DNA from: Gammaproteobacteria bacterium
Lineage (GTDB): Bacteria; Pseudomonadota; Gammaproteobacteria; DSM-16500
Direction: 5' to 3'
DNA length: 64,000 nt
NCBI GenBank assembly: GCA_021324305.1
Contig: JAJPJI010000021.1
Location: 1-64,000 of the forward strand
Shown: positions 1-10,509 of the stretch, one piece after another
Layout: each line of letters starts with the position of its first letter
Numbering within the stretch: position 1 is the first letter of the stretch
The notes under the pieces: generated by a model
Told to the model about the DNA's origin: nothing
What the model saw: the letters and a program-made list of their open reading frames with translations, nothing else
The model's database searches: none
Made by a program: the position numbers and the translations under genes

Positions 1-69
1 GATAAGATTCGTGCGGGGCATTTTTAACTTCCTTTTACTTGTCCATTCAACAAGTAAGGTAATTTATTT

Positions 70-1065
70 TTAGTTAAAATGCCCCCTTATATGGGGAAGA
101 GCCAAATTCTTGGATAAACGAAACTCAGATACGCCTATTGGACTCTTAATTCCTCGTAACGCATATTCAACCACACAGCGATTACGTTCGGAGCAGAGTA
201 TGATTCCTATAGATGGGTTTTCATGCGGTTCTCGTACAAAGTCATCGAGCAGATTTAAATAAAAATTCATTTTGCCTGCATATTCAGGTTGAAATTTACC
301 GCGCTTAATTTCCATTGCTACGAGTGATTGCAGACGGCGGTTATAAAACAGGAGATCGATAAAATATTCACTGTCATCAACAACGACTCGATATTGATTT
401 CCAATAAACGAAAATCCATACCCCAACTCCAGCATAACGGTTTTGATTTTATTTACCATTCGGTTTTCTATTTCAGCTTCAAGCGCAGGAGCTGTAAGAC
501 CTAATGTATCGAGCATATAAATATCCTTCATTGCATGCTCAGCTTGTTCTGCCAGTTGCTTGGGCAATGACTGTTTGAATGTATGTTACTTATTAGAGAG
601 ATGTCTTATATGTGCATTTGATTCAATCTGTGATAGCAACACGCTTCTCGTCCAGCCTTGCTCTATCACACCTTTGATATAATATTCTCTGGTTTCAATG
701 GTCTTTACCTTGCTAAGAATGATCAAATTATGACCACATGGAATTTCTCCAACAAGTTGTTGGAGATTTGGATGATCTCTGTAGGCCAGGTAAAACTGCC
801 TCATATACCAGAGATTCTGAGGCGAAAAGCCTGTTGTTCCCCCAAAGGTTCTCTTGAGGTCAACTGATAACTTCTCAATGATTGATTTGCCCCAGCCGAA
901 TTTTTCCTGGGATTCGATGATTTTTTGACCAAACCGCCAATATAGCTGAAATTGCTCTCTTGATGCTGCTTTTGCTATTTTTATCCGGGAGGACAGGATT
1001 CGTTGTTTGGCTTCTTCTAGGATTTGTAGGTATTTTTTATCTGAAGTGTCGATGAAGTTACCCAT
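70..1065 (-). pseudogene. DUF1016/YhcG-family PDDEXK nuclease-like gene, split by one in-frame stop
   Basis: The minus strand reads as a full DUF1016 protein: an N-terminal DUF1016_N part starting at 1065 (motif GFSPQNLWYMRQFY) and a C-terminal PDDEXK-like nuclease part (DSEYFIDLLFYNRRLQSLVA, then AMEIKRGKF, with the D...E-x-K pattern). A single TAA at 586-588 separates the halves. The frame is the same on both sides (SNK-stop-HTFKQSLPKQ), so this is a nonsense change and not a frameshift. The downstream half could restart only at a TTG (565-567). Family members are usually about 330-350 aa in one chain, which matches the two parts together. They are often linked to restriction or mobile loci. 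The nuclease is probably inactive unless the stop is read through or the halves are made separately. Confidence 0.85.
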
Positions 1066-1788
1066 GGATATATTCCTTCACAATCGTTTATTTAGAACGT
1101 ATACCATGTCCACACAAGTCTTGCCTGTTCTCGAAACTCACGCCTGCTCACACGCACATGAGCAAGATGGATATTTTTCCTTGCTCGTTTCCAAGCGGTA
1201 TTTTTCGCGCATTAGGACTTTTATTTCCCATCGCCATCTTGGGTTACGGATTTCCTGATCATGGCAACCTGTATTCACAGCAAATAATGCGATGCCCTTC
1301 AGGTGATCGGGTAGAGCTGTAAATAACTTGTCTTGCTCATCTCAATCTAATGGATACGGCTTGCGTGCATCATGTAGTGACAATAGGTTTAACTTGGGAG
1401 CCGAAGCTATCCACGTTAAGCTATATTCATCCATTCATTCATTTGCAGCCAAATTCAGAATATGGCGAACAATTTGCAAGCCAAAATTAAAATTAATAGC
1501 GCGATTTTATACACTATTGTTTTTTCTTATATCAATGCAGGGTTGCCAAGCAGGATTTAGCGGGCGCCTCTCTTCATTCAGAGTCGACGCACCTTGAATT
1601 TTTTTTAGGATATGATTCTATTAAGAAATTATTGAGATGATGAATTATAAAAATCAATATAGTTACTACTTTTGAGGCTTTTTTTTATTATAATAAAGAA
1701 TAAGAAAGAAAAAATATAAGAATAAAAATATAAAAGAATAAAAATATAACAGAATAAAAATATAACAGATAACGAGGATACCAATACT
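1066..1788. other. Long non-coding gap with no recognised gene
   Basis: I find no convincing gene in this 723-bp stretch. Short open frames at about 1007-1258 (+) and 1328-1597 (+) have no family features and no good ribosome site. A minus-strand frame ending near 1497 reads like a protein C-terminus (NEERRPLNPAWQPCIDIRK) but has no visible start, so it may be gene debris. The last 100 bp become extremely A+T rich and hold the tandem repeat upstream of the giant gene. Confidence 0.4.
1719..1766 (+). repeat. Three tandem 16-bp A+T-rich repeats before the giant gene
   Basis: The unit AGAATAAAAATATAAC occurs three times head to tail (1719-1734, 1735-1750, 1751-1766). The first copy differs only in its last base. 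The array ends about 22 bp before the ATG at 1789, just ahead of the ribosome site GAGGA. It could be an upstream enhancer of translation, a protein-binding array, or slippage-prone DNA that tunes expression by copy number. Confidence 0.8.
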
Positions 1789-4700
1789 ATGTCAAAAGCA
1801 AGAACAACGACATTTGATATGAATTCATCAATAACTGTCTCTTCCCCTATGGAGCTCTCGTCTGTTGATTACAGTTCTTATATTCCCACATGGATTGCAA
1901 ATCCATATTCATTTGTTGTGCAACGATTTAAAAAAATGTCATACGACATTGAAAATTACTTGCCACGGTTAAGCATTAGTCTGCCTAGTATCAGTATTCC
2001 ATCCATGGGGTCGCTGATCTCATCCACGTATGAGCTTGCTTCTTTGGGCAGTCTAGCGTACGGGTATGCTTGTTATATAAACCAGCAATATCAGAAAGGA
2101 CCTCAATGGATTAAGACGGAAATGCCGCTTGAATTACAAGTCATGTGGGAATGTGAAAATGAGCGAATAAAGTTAGAACAACAGCGTGAAAAATTAAAAC
2201 GAAAAATTGAAGTGCTTAACAAAAGAATTGAAATTCTGGGAAATAATATTCCCGAGGACAAATATGTAAAAAGTATCGCAATAAACAAAAAGAAGTTAAG
2301 TGACAAAATTAAGGCGATAGAAGATATCGAGTCGCGCATGGAAATGAATGGACGGAAATTAAAAGAATATCAACAGCTGGCTGATGATAAATTGACTGAA
2401 ATCGAGACCCTCACGTTTGACCTCGCGGATCGCATTCTCAATCAAGAGATTGATTTTCATGATATTGAATGGAGCCAGTACCCTGGCGTCAGCCCTCAAA
2501 AAATAGATTTTCTGGTAAAGTCAAGGCTGGCTTTGTTAGAGGTCAATAAATCACTGCAAAATGGTAAATCGAAGCAAAGAGTGGCTTATCTTGTTCCCGT
2601 GCATAAAGAGTTTAATCGCTTGAAAAAGCGTAGCGAATGTTTAACCGGTGAAAATTTTCTTGAAACCAAATGCAAGCAACTTGAGTGGCTATATCGTGAT
2701 TGCGACTGTCTGGAATGGAAGGTGCATTTATACGACGATCAGGCGCCACATGGAAAAGATGATGAAGTAATTGATGAGGCTAATCAAAGTAAAACGCGAG
2801 TCGCTCCAGATAAAGAGGGCAAAATCAGGCCCTGTATTAGACGTACAATCGATGCTGTAGATGAGTTATTAGATGTGGATGGGCGTCTTGCTCGATACAG
2901 GGATAACGTGGAATGTCATGGCTATGAAGACCTCATTCCCCAGATTCAATCATATCAGGATCCTGAACTACGCGACAAAGACCCGGATTCACTGGGCAAT
3001 GAATCAGTAAAAGCGGGTGCTGTTCATCTTGGCTTACGCCATCTGGCTGGTATTGAGTATGGAGAGGTAAATGATGAGAAGGTATTGGCAGATGTTGTTT
3101 TGATGACAGACGCGGATAATTCAATCGATTTGTCAACAACCGGCACGTTGTTGCATGAGTATTATATTAATGATCAAAAATTTGTTATTGGATCACGGCG
3201 AATATTGGAATCCGTTGTAGGAAACAAAAGTGGTGATCGTCATTTAATGTCGTTCATGTTTAATTTATTAGGAAGAACTCTTCTAAATGTGCAAGTACCT
3301 GATACGCAAGTTGGAAATAAGTTAATCGCTATTGAGTGTATCCCGGAGATTTCAGGAAAAATGCATAATTTGACCATGGCATTTGACATTGAGTTGATAC
3401 GTGCTGTTCAGGATATCGGTGTTCAACCTAAAAGTGTGCCGACTATCTGGATAGACTCACCTGAGGAATCGCAAAGCAGCGCTCAGGCGTTCAATATGGC
3501 AAAAGGCATTATTAGCATTTTTATGCGTATGTATGAAATTAATCAAACAACTAAAGGTTCTTTGGAAGGTAAATCAGGCATATTCACTTTTACACAAGTA
3601 TCATTTTCTGAAGTCAATACAAAATTAATAGAAAATACAAAAGTTGATAAAGTATTGGAGGGCGCATTACGTAATGTGCTTAAACTAGCAAATAATCGCG
3701 AATTCGCTAGCCTGATCAAATACTCAGAAAATATATATAGCCTGATGACGCCGCATCATTATCGTTCATTCATTAATAACTTTGTCAAATTTGTTAGTGA
3801 CTTGTCTGAAGGAAAAGTGGACAAGGCCCATATCAAAGAATTATTCACTGAAATTAACCAGCTGTATGCTAATACTGAAAAAAGCCATGCAATAGGATTC
3901 GCCATTGAGAGATTTCCTGAGATTTTTTCAGTGTTGGAAGTGTTGTATCATAATCCTGAATATGCGCGTGTGATCGGGCCGCTCTTTCTTGGAAATAGCA
4001 TGTTAGGCAAGTTGCTCGGCGGCAAGGAAGAGGGTGCAAATACCTATGTCGAGGTTCCAACCTTTTATGACTATTGCAATAAAACGAGTCCAACTGATTT
4101 AATGCAAGCATACGAGGCTTGGTCTCAAGATGTGAGTATTAAGATTCAAAACGTCAAAGTAAATGACAAAGTAAAATCAATACCATTTCAAAATCATGAT
4201 AGAGAGCTGGATGGCTGGCAACGTGTCGCGTTAACTGACAGTATTTACCAATCAGAAATATCCCTGGTTATGCAATTCGATATGAGTGCGGCAATTGATC
4301 CTGAAACTAAATTGATAAAGCAAACTCAAATCGATTATTACCTGAAAGTGATTAGAGAAAAAGCGAATGAACTGAATAAGGGTATTCTGGGAAAAAATAT
4401 AAAAATTAATCTGATTATTGTTGATTCCCGTGGACAATCTGAAAGAGCTAAAGATCCTGATAATCTGACCATGCAAGCCATTCAGTCGATTATAACGAAC
4501 TCAAATATTGCAAATCAAAATGTAGAATGTATCTATCATGATTTGGATATACAAAATGAGCAATCCCCGGGAAAAGCGATTGCGATCAGGAGCGGTATGC
4601 GATACGCACTCTCGAAAGATTTATTCCCGCCTGATGCTGTCGGATATATTGATTTTTCGCCAAAAATTCCAATTGGAGAAATGGGTAATCTGATTGCCGA

Positions 4701-7700
4701 TGTGTTGGAAGGTATTCAAACAAAAAAGCCTTGTGCGTCAGTAGGTACAAGAAGGGATACCGAAAGCGAGGTGATTGGCAAAAAGAAGGAATTCTTATAC
4801 CGCAGTGATATATTTAATCAGTTAGTGAAGGCATTTCTTCCTGAATTGTCCGGATTGAGTGACACACAGACTGGATTCAAGCTCTTTCCAGGAACTGAAA
4901 TGCAAAAAGTCTTAGGCAATGATGATGAAAGTGCGCAATTGGAGAGTACGTCATTTGCTTTTGATATCGAACTATTAGCACGGCTCAAATTAAACAATGT
5001 CGATATTAAAGAGAGACCGGTTCCTTTCAACGATACCACTGAATTGGCTGAGGCAACATTAGGGCCTGCTGATTCAATGTTCCCTGATTTACTACGAATT
5101 TCGTCCAGGATGCAAAAATTAAAAAGCAAGCAGCAAACGCCTACACCAGAGAAACCCGTGTTCTTCTCTAATGGTGCTGAGCATACTGTGTACGATATTG
5201 GTAATGGCTATCTCTTGAAGATTGAGTCGCAACACGTCAATCCCAACATGCGACTGATTTTACAGCATATCGCATTCAATCGTACGCGCAGTCTCACTAG
5301 CAAAGAGGCGAGTGAGAGTGATGATTTGTTTATTATGCAATTTAATTCATTATTAAGATCTCGGGCACTAGAACGATATTTGCATTTACTCAGGGAGAAT
5401 CCTGAACTGAATCGATTCGTGCTGGGATTTATTTCCGCATGGGAAGATAAGCAAAAATCGATTGATTTGGATGAAGTATTACGCAGAGGCAAGGGATTGG
5501 TCGGGCCTTTCTCCTATGTGCAAGGATCTTTTAGTGTTACTCTCGATGGCAAAAAATACAATTTTGACGAATCTCATCGATCAAAAGTATCACAAAAAGC
5601 AGTTCGTATTGTGAAAGATGATTTTACTGCCATATTAAACAAATTTAACACCATCAAACCTGATGAAATTGAAACCAATAAAGATTTAATCATTGAGGAA
5701 CTGAAAGAAGATGTCATTGATAGAGCCGTCGCTTTATTCAAAGAGATGTGGGCGCGAGGATTGTTTGATTTAGACACCAATATAATATCCGACTTGGGAT
5801 ATTTTAAGACAGAAAGCGGCGACAAATTGATGTCGCTGGATCCTGGTGAAATGATAACAGGGATCATGAATGTTGATGTTGAGCGTGCTATTCGTTTACT
5901 CGATAAGCGTTCAGATATCTTGTTGATGAATGCTCAAATCAAGTCAGTTATCAATGAATTACATTTATCACATGAGGAAACGGCTAAGCTGATTGAAGCG
6001 GTTTGTGGCGGTGTGATTGATTACTACAAAAGTGAAATGAATTCATTTTTCGAAGGCATCAAAAAGGAAAAAGAGTTAGTCAGTAAATACCTTGAAGCGA
6101 ATCCTGATAAAACGGAACAGGAGGCATGCCTCGCGTTATCTGAACAGCTAAGTTATGAATCAGCGTGGCGAGACAGTCCTGATAAATCTGAGTTTATGAT
6201 GGATCAAATCCAGATTGATTTCAAGCCACCCGACCCAAATGGTATTGAACGACACTCAGAGCATACATCAAAATTATTAGCAGCGGGATACAATGAACCG
6301 TATCGCTCTGACGAAAAATTACCTGCTCCTGAATTGTCGGAAACAGTAGTTGGAGATGATCAGGTTGTTCTGATTACCAGTCACGGCAAGGAAGACTCGA
6401 CCTCTGAAAAATTATCAGAAGTCAATCAAGAACAAACTTATGTGGCTGGTGTCGATAAGGGATCGATAGTGCCACTTTGTGATTTCGTTAGTGATGAAAT
6501 TGATATAGAAGGTTCTCCTGTCTATAAGGCGCTGAATGACAATAAACATCTATTATCGACTACCTCCTCATTGTTTTCACCTTCTACAGAAATGCGTACT
6601 TCTTCCAAACCTAAAAATATTGCGTTTGTATTGGATGCCGGTGGCGGCACCCGTACCGCTGGAATGGGGCTGGCTTCAGGCAGTAAAGGTAGTATCCAGA
6701 TTGGTGGTCAGACACTAAATGACTATGCAATCAAATCTGCACGTAGTCTTATGAAGGGCCTGGAAGAGAGTGGCATCACCGATTATGTGATTTTGACTAG
6801 CTGTGATGATTATTTTTCAGATAGCAAAGAGCATGTTGATGCATTGGTACAGAATGTTTCTGACTATTTTCAGGGGACACCAAAACCTGGCTTGTATTGG
6901 AATGATTTGCCAGATGGCGGGAAAAATTATATGCCTCTAACGGTCAAGGACACCTATCAGTTTCTGACAAGTGACTTTATGAGAAATGAAGTAAGGGATT
7001 TTCTATCGAACGTCCTCGTTACACGTGGTTATGTGCAGCAGGGCATTGTTGATGGAAGCTTTAATGTATTAGATCAGCTTCAAGCGGCATTTTATGAGTG
7101 GCTTTCAGAAAATAGTCAACAGACATCTGGGTTTGGTATGGGCTCTACCTCGCAAGGTTCGGGATTTTCATTGAGTACAATATTATCAATGGGCAACATT
7201 TTTTCCGAATTAATGACACGTTACTCGAAGCTCATTCAATGGCATGCCATGCAAGAGAAACAAAAAATATCTGGGTTAAAAAAGCCATTTTTAATGATTA
7301 TGAGCAAGGATTTTTTCAAAGAATTCAATCAATTGGTAAATAAATATCATGATGCATTGGAAGCAGCGCAAGAAACAATAACCTGGGAAAATTTCCTGTT
7401 ACGCGGATTAAAAGCAGATAAACTGATGTGGGATGCGCTCAAGCCAAAACAAATTGACGCATCAACATGGTCGAATATATTCGCCGACTTGCAACAGTTA
7501 AAAAGCAAACACAACATTCTTGATTCAGAACAGCAAAATCAGTTCCGTGCGGTCACAGCAACATGGCACAACATGGATGATCCGTATGCGATATCCCGAG
7601 CAGCTAAAGAAATGTTTCAGGATAAAACGGGACATGTCATCATGTATTCAACAGATAGCATGACTCCCAAGACCATCAGGCTCATTTCAGATCAAACGTT

Positions 7701-8433
7701 ACCAGAAAATCCGCCTAAACTTATATCAAATAATGACAGTAATGTGGATATTATTTCCCTGGGCTGTAGATTAGACGGCGTGGTGATTCAGCCTGGATAT
7801 TTAAAACAGTCACTGGTATCACATCAATATAAGGAAGATATTGTTATGTACCAGTTGACTCTGGAGCCTAATGTGAGGTTCCAGCCCACGATGGGACATG
7901 TGCATACACAGCATAATGGAGTTATTTATTCATCGCCCATCGGGCCTTTCACCAAAGCCATGTTGAGTAGTCAGCCTGTGTTTATTTATACCGAGAATAA
8001 TGGGATTTTATCAGCCAAACCACTGGTGAATAGCAGGAATGAACAAGTCACCATTGCTACCTTCGCGGAATATTTGAAATCGTTAGATGTGAAGGTTGAT
8101 CTGAAGCAGAAGGAAGTGTCAAGCTATGCTACCCAGTTTAACCTTCTCCCACCGTTGAAAGGTTTCTTATTAACAAAGAGTATGATGGAAGGGTTGGTGG
8201 ATTATGGAGCACGTAATTCATTGATAGATTCAGAAACTGATCGTACGCCTAAATTTTTTGAGTCATTGATTATGAAATGTATTCGTAATATTAATCCTGA
8301 TATAAATGTGAGTAATGTCGCCGTTAATGAAAAAAATCAGGAATTAGTTTGTTATATTTCGGATGAAATCAAGTCTATTTTAGAAAATCAGGTGTTAAAT
8401 ACTGGTAGTAAGCTGAGACTATATATTGATTAG
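1789..8433 (+). CDS. Giant protein (2214 aa) with two GT2/dolichol-P-sugar-transferase-like modules and a nucleotidyltransferase-like module
   Basis: I see five regions. An N-terminal hydrophobic stretch (about 58-105) is followed by a lysine-rich coiled coil (about 118-200). Module 1 (about 263-560) resembles dolichol-phosphate sugar transferases: LVPVHKEF near 268, a DAD metal motif in TDADNSID near 439, FVIGSRR, then DTQVGNKL at 505. Module 2 (about 820-1100) repeats this with DTQTGFKLF at 1025 and FAFDIELLARLK at 1056, but its metal motif is only YIDFS near 953. A stretch at about 1125-1370 has loosely kinase-like features (VYDIGNGYLLKI; FDLDTN; LDPGE). Module 3 (about 1605-2130) opens with DAGGGTRTAG at 1616 and SKG, as in sugar nucleotidyltransferases. 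GAGGA precedes the ATG. A secreted effector is plausible, but that is inference. Confidence 0.6.
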   Translation: MSKARTTTFDMNSSITVSSPMELSSVDYSSYIPTWIANPYSFVVQRFKKMSYDIENYLPRLSISLPSISIPSMGSLISSTYELASLGSLAYGYACYINQQYQKGPQWIKTEMPLELQVMWECENERIKLEQQREKLKRKIEVLNKRIEILGNNIPEDKYVKSIAINKKKLSDKIKAIEDIESRMEMNGRKLKEYQQLADDKLTEIETLTFDLADRILNQEIDFHDIEWSQYPGVSPQKIDFLVKSRLALLEVNKSLQNGKSKQRVAYLVPVHKEFNRLKKRSECLTGENFLETKCKQLEWLYRDCDCLEWKVHLYDDQAPHGKDDEVIDEANQSKTRVAPDKEGKIRPCIRRTIDAVDELLDVDGRLARYRDNVECHGYEDLIPQIQSYQDPELRDKDPDSLGNESVKAGAVHLGLRHLAGIEYGEVNDEKVLADVVLMTDADNSIDLSTTGTLLHEYYINDQKFVIGSRRILESVVGNKSGDRHLMSFMFNLLGRTLLNVQVPDTQVGNKLIAIECIPEISGKMHNLTMAFDIELIRAVQDIGVQPKSVPTIWIDSPEESQSSAQAFNMAKGIISIFMRMYEINQTTKGSLEGKSGIFTFTQVSFSEVNTKLIENTKVDKVLEGALRNVLKLANNREFASLIKYSENIYSLMTPHHYRSFINNFVKFVSDLSEGKVDKAHIKELFTEINQLYANTEKSHAIGFAIERFPEIFSVLEVLYHNPEYARVIGPLFLGNSMLGKLLGGKEEGANTYVEVPTFYDYCNKTSPTDLMQAYEAWSQDVSIKIQNVKVNDKVKSIPFQNHDRELDGWQRVALTDSIYQSEISLVMQFDMSAAIDPETKLIKQTQIDYYLKVIREKANELNKGILGKNIKINLIIVDSRGQSERAKDPDNLTMQAIQSIITNSNIANQNVECIYHDLDIQNEQSPGKAIAIRSGMRYALSKDLFPPDAVGYIDFSPKIPIGEMGNLIADVLEGIQTKKPCASVGTRRDTESEVIGKKKEFLYRSDIFNQLVKAFLPELSGLSDTQTGFKLFPGTEMQKVLGNDDESAQLESTSFAFDIELLARLKLNNVDIKERPVPFNDTTELAEATLGPADSMFPDLLRISSRMQKLKSKQQTPTPEKPVFFSNGAEHTVYDIGNGYLLKIESQHVNPNMRLILQHIAFNRTRSLTSKEASESDDLFIMQFNSLLRSRALERYLHLLRENPELNRFVLGFISAWEDKQKSIDLDEVLRRGKGLVGPFSYVQGSFSVTLDGKKYNFDESHRSKVSQKAVRIVKDDFTAILNKFNTIKPDEIETNKDLIIEELKEDVIDRAVALFKEMWARGLFDLDTNIISDLGYFKTESGDKLMSLDPGEMITGIMNVDVERAIRLLDKRSDILLMNAQIKSVINELHLSHEETAKLIEAVCGGVIDYYKSEMNSFFEGIKKEKELVSKYLEANPDKTEQEACLALSEQLSYESAWRDSPDKSEFMMDQIQIDFKPPDPNGIERHSEHTSKLLAAGYNEPYRSDEKLPAPELSETVVGDDQVVLITSHGKEDSTSEKLSEVNQEQTYVAGVDKGSIVPLCDFVSDEIDIEGSPVYKALNDNKHLLSTTSSLFSPSTEMRTSSKPKNIAFVLDAGGGTRTAGMGLASGSKGSIQIGGQTLNDYAIKSARSLMKGLEESGITDYVILTSCDDYFSDSKEHVDALVQNVSDYFQGTPKPGLYWNDLPDGGKNYMPLTVKDTYQFLTSDFMRNEVRDFLSNVLVTRGYVQQGIVDGSFNVLDQLQAAFYEWLSENSQQTSGFGMGSTSQGSGFSLSTILSMGNIFSELMTRYSKLIQWHAMQEKQKISGLKKPFLMIMSKDFFKEFNQLVNKYHDALEAAQETITWENFLLRGLKADKLMWDALKPKQIDASTWSNIFADLQQLKSKHNILDSEQQNQFRAVTATWHNMDDPYAISRAAKEMFQDKTGHVIMYSTDSMTPKTIRLISDQTLPENPPKLISNNDSNVDIISLGCRLDGVVIQPGYLKQSLVSHQYKEDIVMYQLTLEPNVRFQPTMGHVHTQHNGVIYSSPIGPFTKAMLSSQPVFIYTENNGILSAKPLVNSRNEQVTIATFAEYLKSLDVKVDLKQKEVSSYATQFNLLPPLKGFLLTKSMMEGLVDYGARNSLIDSETDRTPKFFESLIMKCIRNINPDINVSNVAVNEKNQELVCYISDEIKSILENQVLNTGSKLRLYID

Positions 8434-8691
8434 TGTTTATCTGGCTTGATAATTGATTACAAAACGTATTACTTTGCATCATTTAATTCACAACTCATCT
8501 AACATCCGAAACAACACAACAATGTCTTGTCAAAAAAGACCTCGAGAGTTTAGGCAGGATACCTCCTGAGCTGCTAGGACACTTCACTAAGAGAGTCGTT
8601 GCAGGTTTTTTGCATGACTGAGTAGCATGCTGTTGTGCATTGCCATGCATTTGCAACGGATGTTATGCATACCGTATTTTTAAAAAATCAA

Positions 8692-9774
8692 TCACTTGCA
8701 AATTTTTTTGCTACCCCTTAAATCGACTTCCTGAGTTTCTGAGCAATCTTTTAGTGCTTTCCTCAAGGTAGGTTTAAAAATCCCCATAGGATAAAAGCGA
8801 CTTTCAGGTACTTCAGCAATACGATGAGCAATGGGCATGCCAGGGTTTGCTTGAATTGCGCAGGAGTGTAATACCGGGCCGTATAAAAAACTACCAGGAA
8901 GTTTTTGGCGCATAAACCTCGAAGCTGTTTCACGTTCATTTGAATCTAGCGGCACATTTACAGCGCTACCAGGGACGTGCTCATGTGCATCTGGTGCTTC
9001 ATTGTTATTCATAACAGAAAGAATAAAATCAGCATCATGTTTTATTTGAATTGGGACAACAAATTCGATAGTTGGTGTTATTCCCATCCCAATAGCATCT
9101 CGAAAAGAAATACTTGATAGAGTCGGTGGTCCAGCAAAATCAAGTCGTCTTTGTTGATTATGATCGAATAGAAATTCTTCGTCAGCTTCCTTTTCTGCTG
9201 TTTCTGTTATCAGGTTATTTAATGGGTGGCTGTCATTGCTGCATTCTAGAAATCCTGCTGCTACAGAACGTAAATTCCATTTGTCTTTTCTGGTAATAAT
9301 TGAAACTTTATTATCCTTTGAAACAAAAGGAGCTAAAACACCTGTTTTAAAAAAATCCTGACAGTGAAGAGCGCTGCCTTGAGCTTTTACCTGTTTCATT
9401 TTTTCTAATGAAGCAAGAAATACATAATCTACCCTTACGGCTTCTAAATAAAGAGTATTATTATCTGTGTCATAAACAGCGCCAGTTAATAACATTTGTT
9501 TGCCGTTATAAAAATTTGGATTATTTCTTAATTGAGTGAGGGTTTGGTTGTAAACTTCTTGTTCTAAAGGCTGTAGTTCCACCGTAGGCAGATCGCCATA
9601 ATGTGTAACCTCGTCTTTAGCTTTCATACTTTTAACAAAAATCACACGCGGAGGGGTTTCAAATTGAAAGCTACTCTGGATTACCAGAGGTTTTTTTATT
9701 TCATTTGCTTTATTTTCATATACTGCATCGGGTAATATCCCTTCTTTCCAGATAGATATTAAATTTATCAACAT
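8692..9774 (-). CDS. Nudix-like hydrolase domain protein
   Basis: A 360-aa soluble protein with a good ribosome site (AAAGG) before the ATG. Residues around 165-205 resemble a Nudix box: an invariant-type Gly (AAGFLEC) followed about 15-20 residues later by AEKEADEEF, close to the REUxEExGU core but with Lys where Arg is expected. The layout (an N-terminal domain, then the Nudix fold in the second half) resembles NudC/ADP-ribose-pyrophosphatase types, which split nucleoside diphosphates linked to another group. Because the box is imperfect, activity is uncertain. It stands alone between the giant gene and a small exported protein. Confidence 0.45.
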   Translation of the reverse strand: MLINLISIWKEGILPDAVYENKANEIKKPLVIQSSFQFETPPRVIFVKSMKAKDEVTHYGDLPTVELQPLEQEVYNQTLTQLRNNPNFYNGKQMLLTGAVYDTDNNTLYLEAVRVDYVFLASLEKMKQVKAQGSALHCQDFFKTGVLAPFVSKDNKVSIITRKDKWNLRSVAAGFLECSNDSHPLNNLITETAEKEADEEFLFDHNQQRRLDFAGPPTLSSISFRDAIGMGITPTIEFVVPIQIKHDADFILSVMNNNEAPDAHEHVPGSAVNVPLDSNERETASRFMRQKLPGSFLYGPVLHSCAIQANPGMPIAHRIAEVPESRFYPMGIFKPTLRKALKDCSETQEVDLRGSKKICK

Positions 9775-9831
9775 ACAATTTACCTTTATTAATGTAATGC
9801 GCGCTCATGCATTAGAAAATCTGAACGATAT

Positions 9832-10221
9832 TCATTCCAATTGATTGTTCTTTAGAGAATTTATCAATGTTTGGCCGTCTCTTTTGGGGAAGTGAGCTAA
9901 CAATAAATCGTCACCCAGTACACTCTGTATTGTCGCTTTGGAAATAAATTTTTCACCGCCAAAATAGACCGACATATTTTTTCCAATATTTTTTTTGGTC
10001 ATCTCCATCAATTGCTTCGCTGCGTCAGCTGTAAGCAGGATCTCGAGACCATAGGATTTGTCTCCGTCTATCACTAAGCGTGCGCCTTTGATATTAGTAT
10101 TATCCATCATCAACTCGTCATGATTCACTTTAAATACCAGGTATGGTTTAGAAAATTCTGCGGAAAATGCAATGATGGGAATAAATAGAATGAAAAATAG
10201 GAATAGTTTGATAACGCGCAT
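9832..10221 (-). CDS. Small exported protein resembling the SecD P1-head subdomain
   Basis: A 129-aa protein with a clear signal peptide (MRVIKLFLFFILFIPIIAFS, cleavage near AFSA). The mature part holds an A-x2-L-x3-T-x2-NIGK-x-M-x-VYFGG pattern followed by ATIQSVLGDDLLL. This matches the order of motifs in the periplasmic P1 head of SecD, where F..LT..N.GK.MAI.LDG is followed by S.P.I...I. It is far too short to be SecD and has no further membrane segments. Comparable stand-alone SecD-head proteins are annotated as hypothetical. AGGAGA precedes the ATG. Confidence 0.5.
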   Translation of the reverse strand: MRVIKLFLFFILFIPIIAFSAEFSKPYLVFKVNHDELMMDNTNIKGARLVIDGDKSYGLEILLTADAAKQLMEMTKKNIGKNMSVYFGGEKFISKATIQSVLGDDLLLAHFPKRDGQTLINSLKNNQLE

Positions 10222-10509
10222 GTGACATCTCCTGATATGGACAAACAGCCAACTTTACCCAAAGTTAATTATAGCCAGTTCTGGAACTCATTTCAAAAAT
10301 TACTTTAATGTAATCAATGAATTTTGAAATAAAAAACCCATTCTGTCTAATACAAAAAACAGGGTAAGATCCGAGCAAAGAAAGTTTCAAGATAGATATT
10401 AATCAGGCGGAGTATTTTAAATTGTCTAACAAGATTATCTGTTCCTGCTAATCAATAAACATATCCTATTTCCCGCAACAAACAACATCCATATTGGCGG
10501 GACAATAGG

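Noticed and set aside
1328..1597. 89-codon plus-strand frame in the long gap
   Set aside because: No ribosome site, no family features and poor residue composition. It is most likely non-coding.
6631..6690. DAGGGTRTAG as a classical P-loop or protease site
   Set aside because: There is no GKS/T as in Walker A, and the GGGTR-SKG order fits nucleotidyltransferases better.
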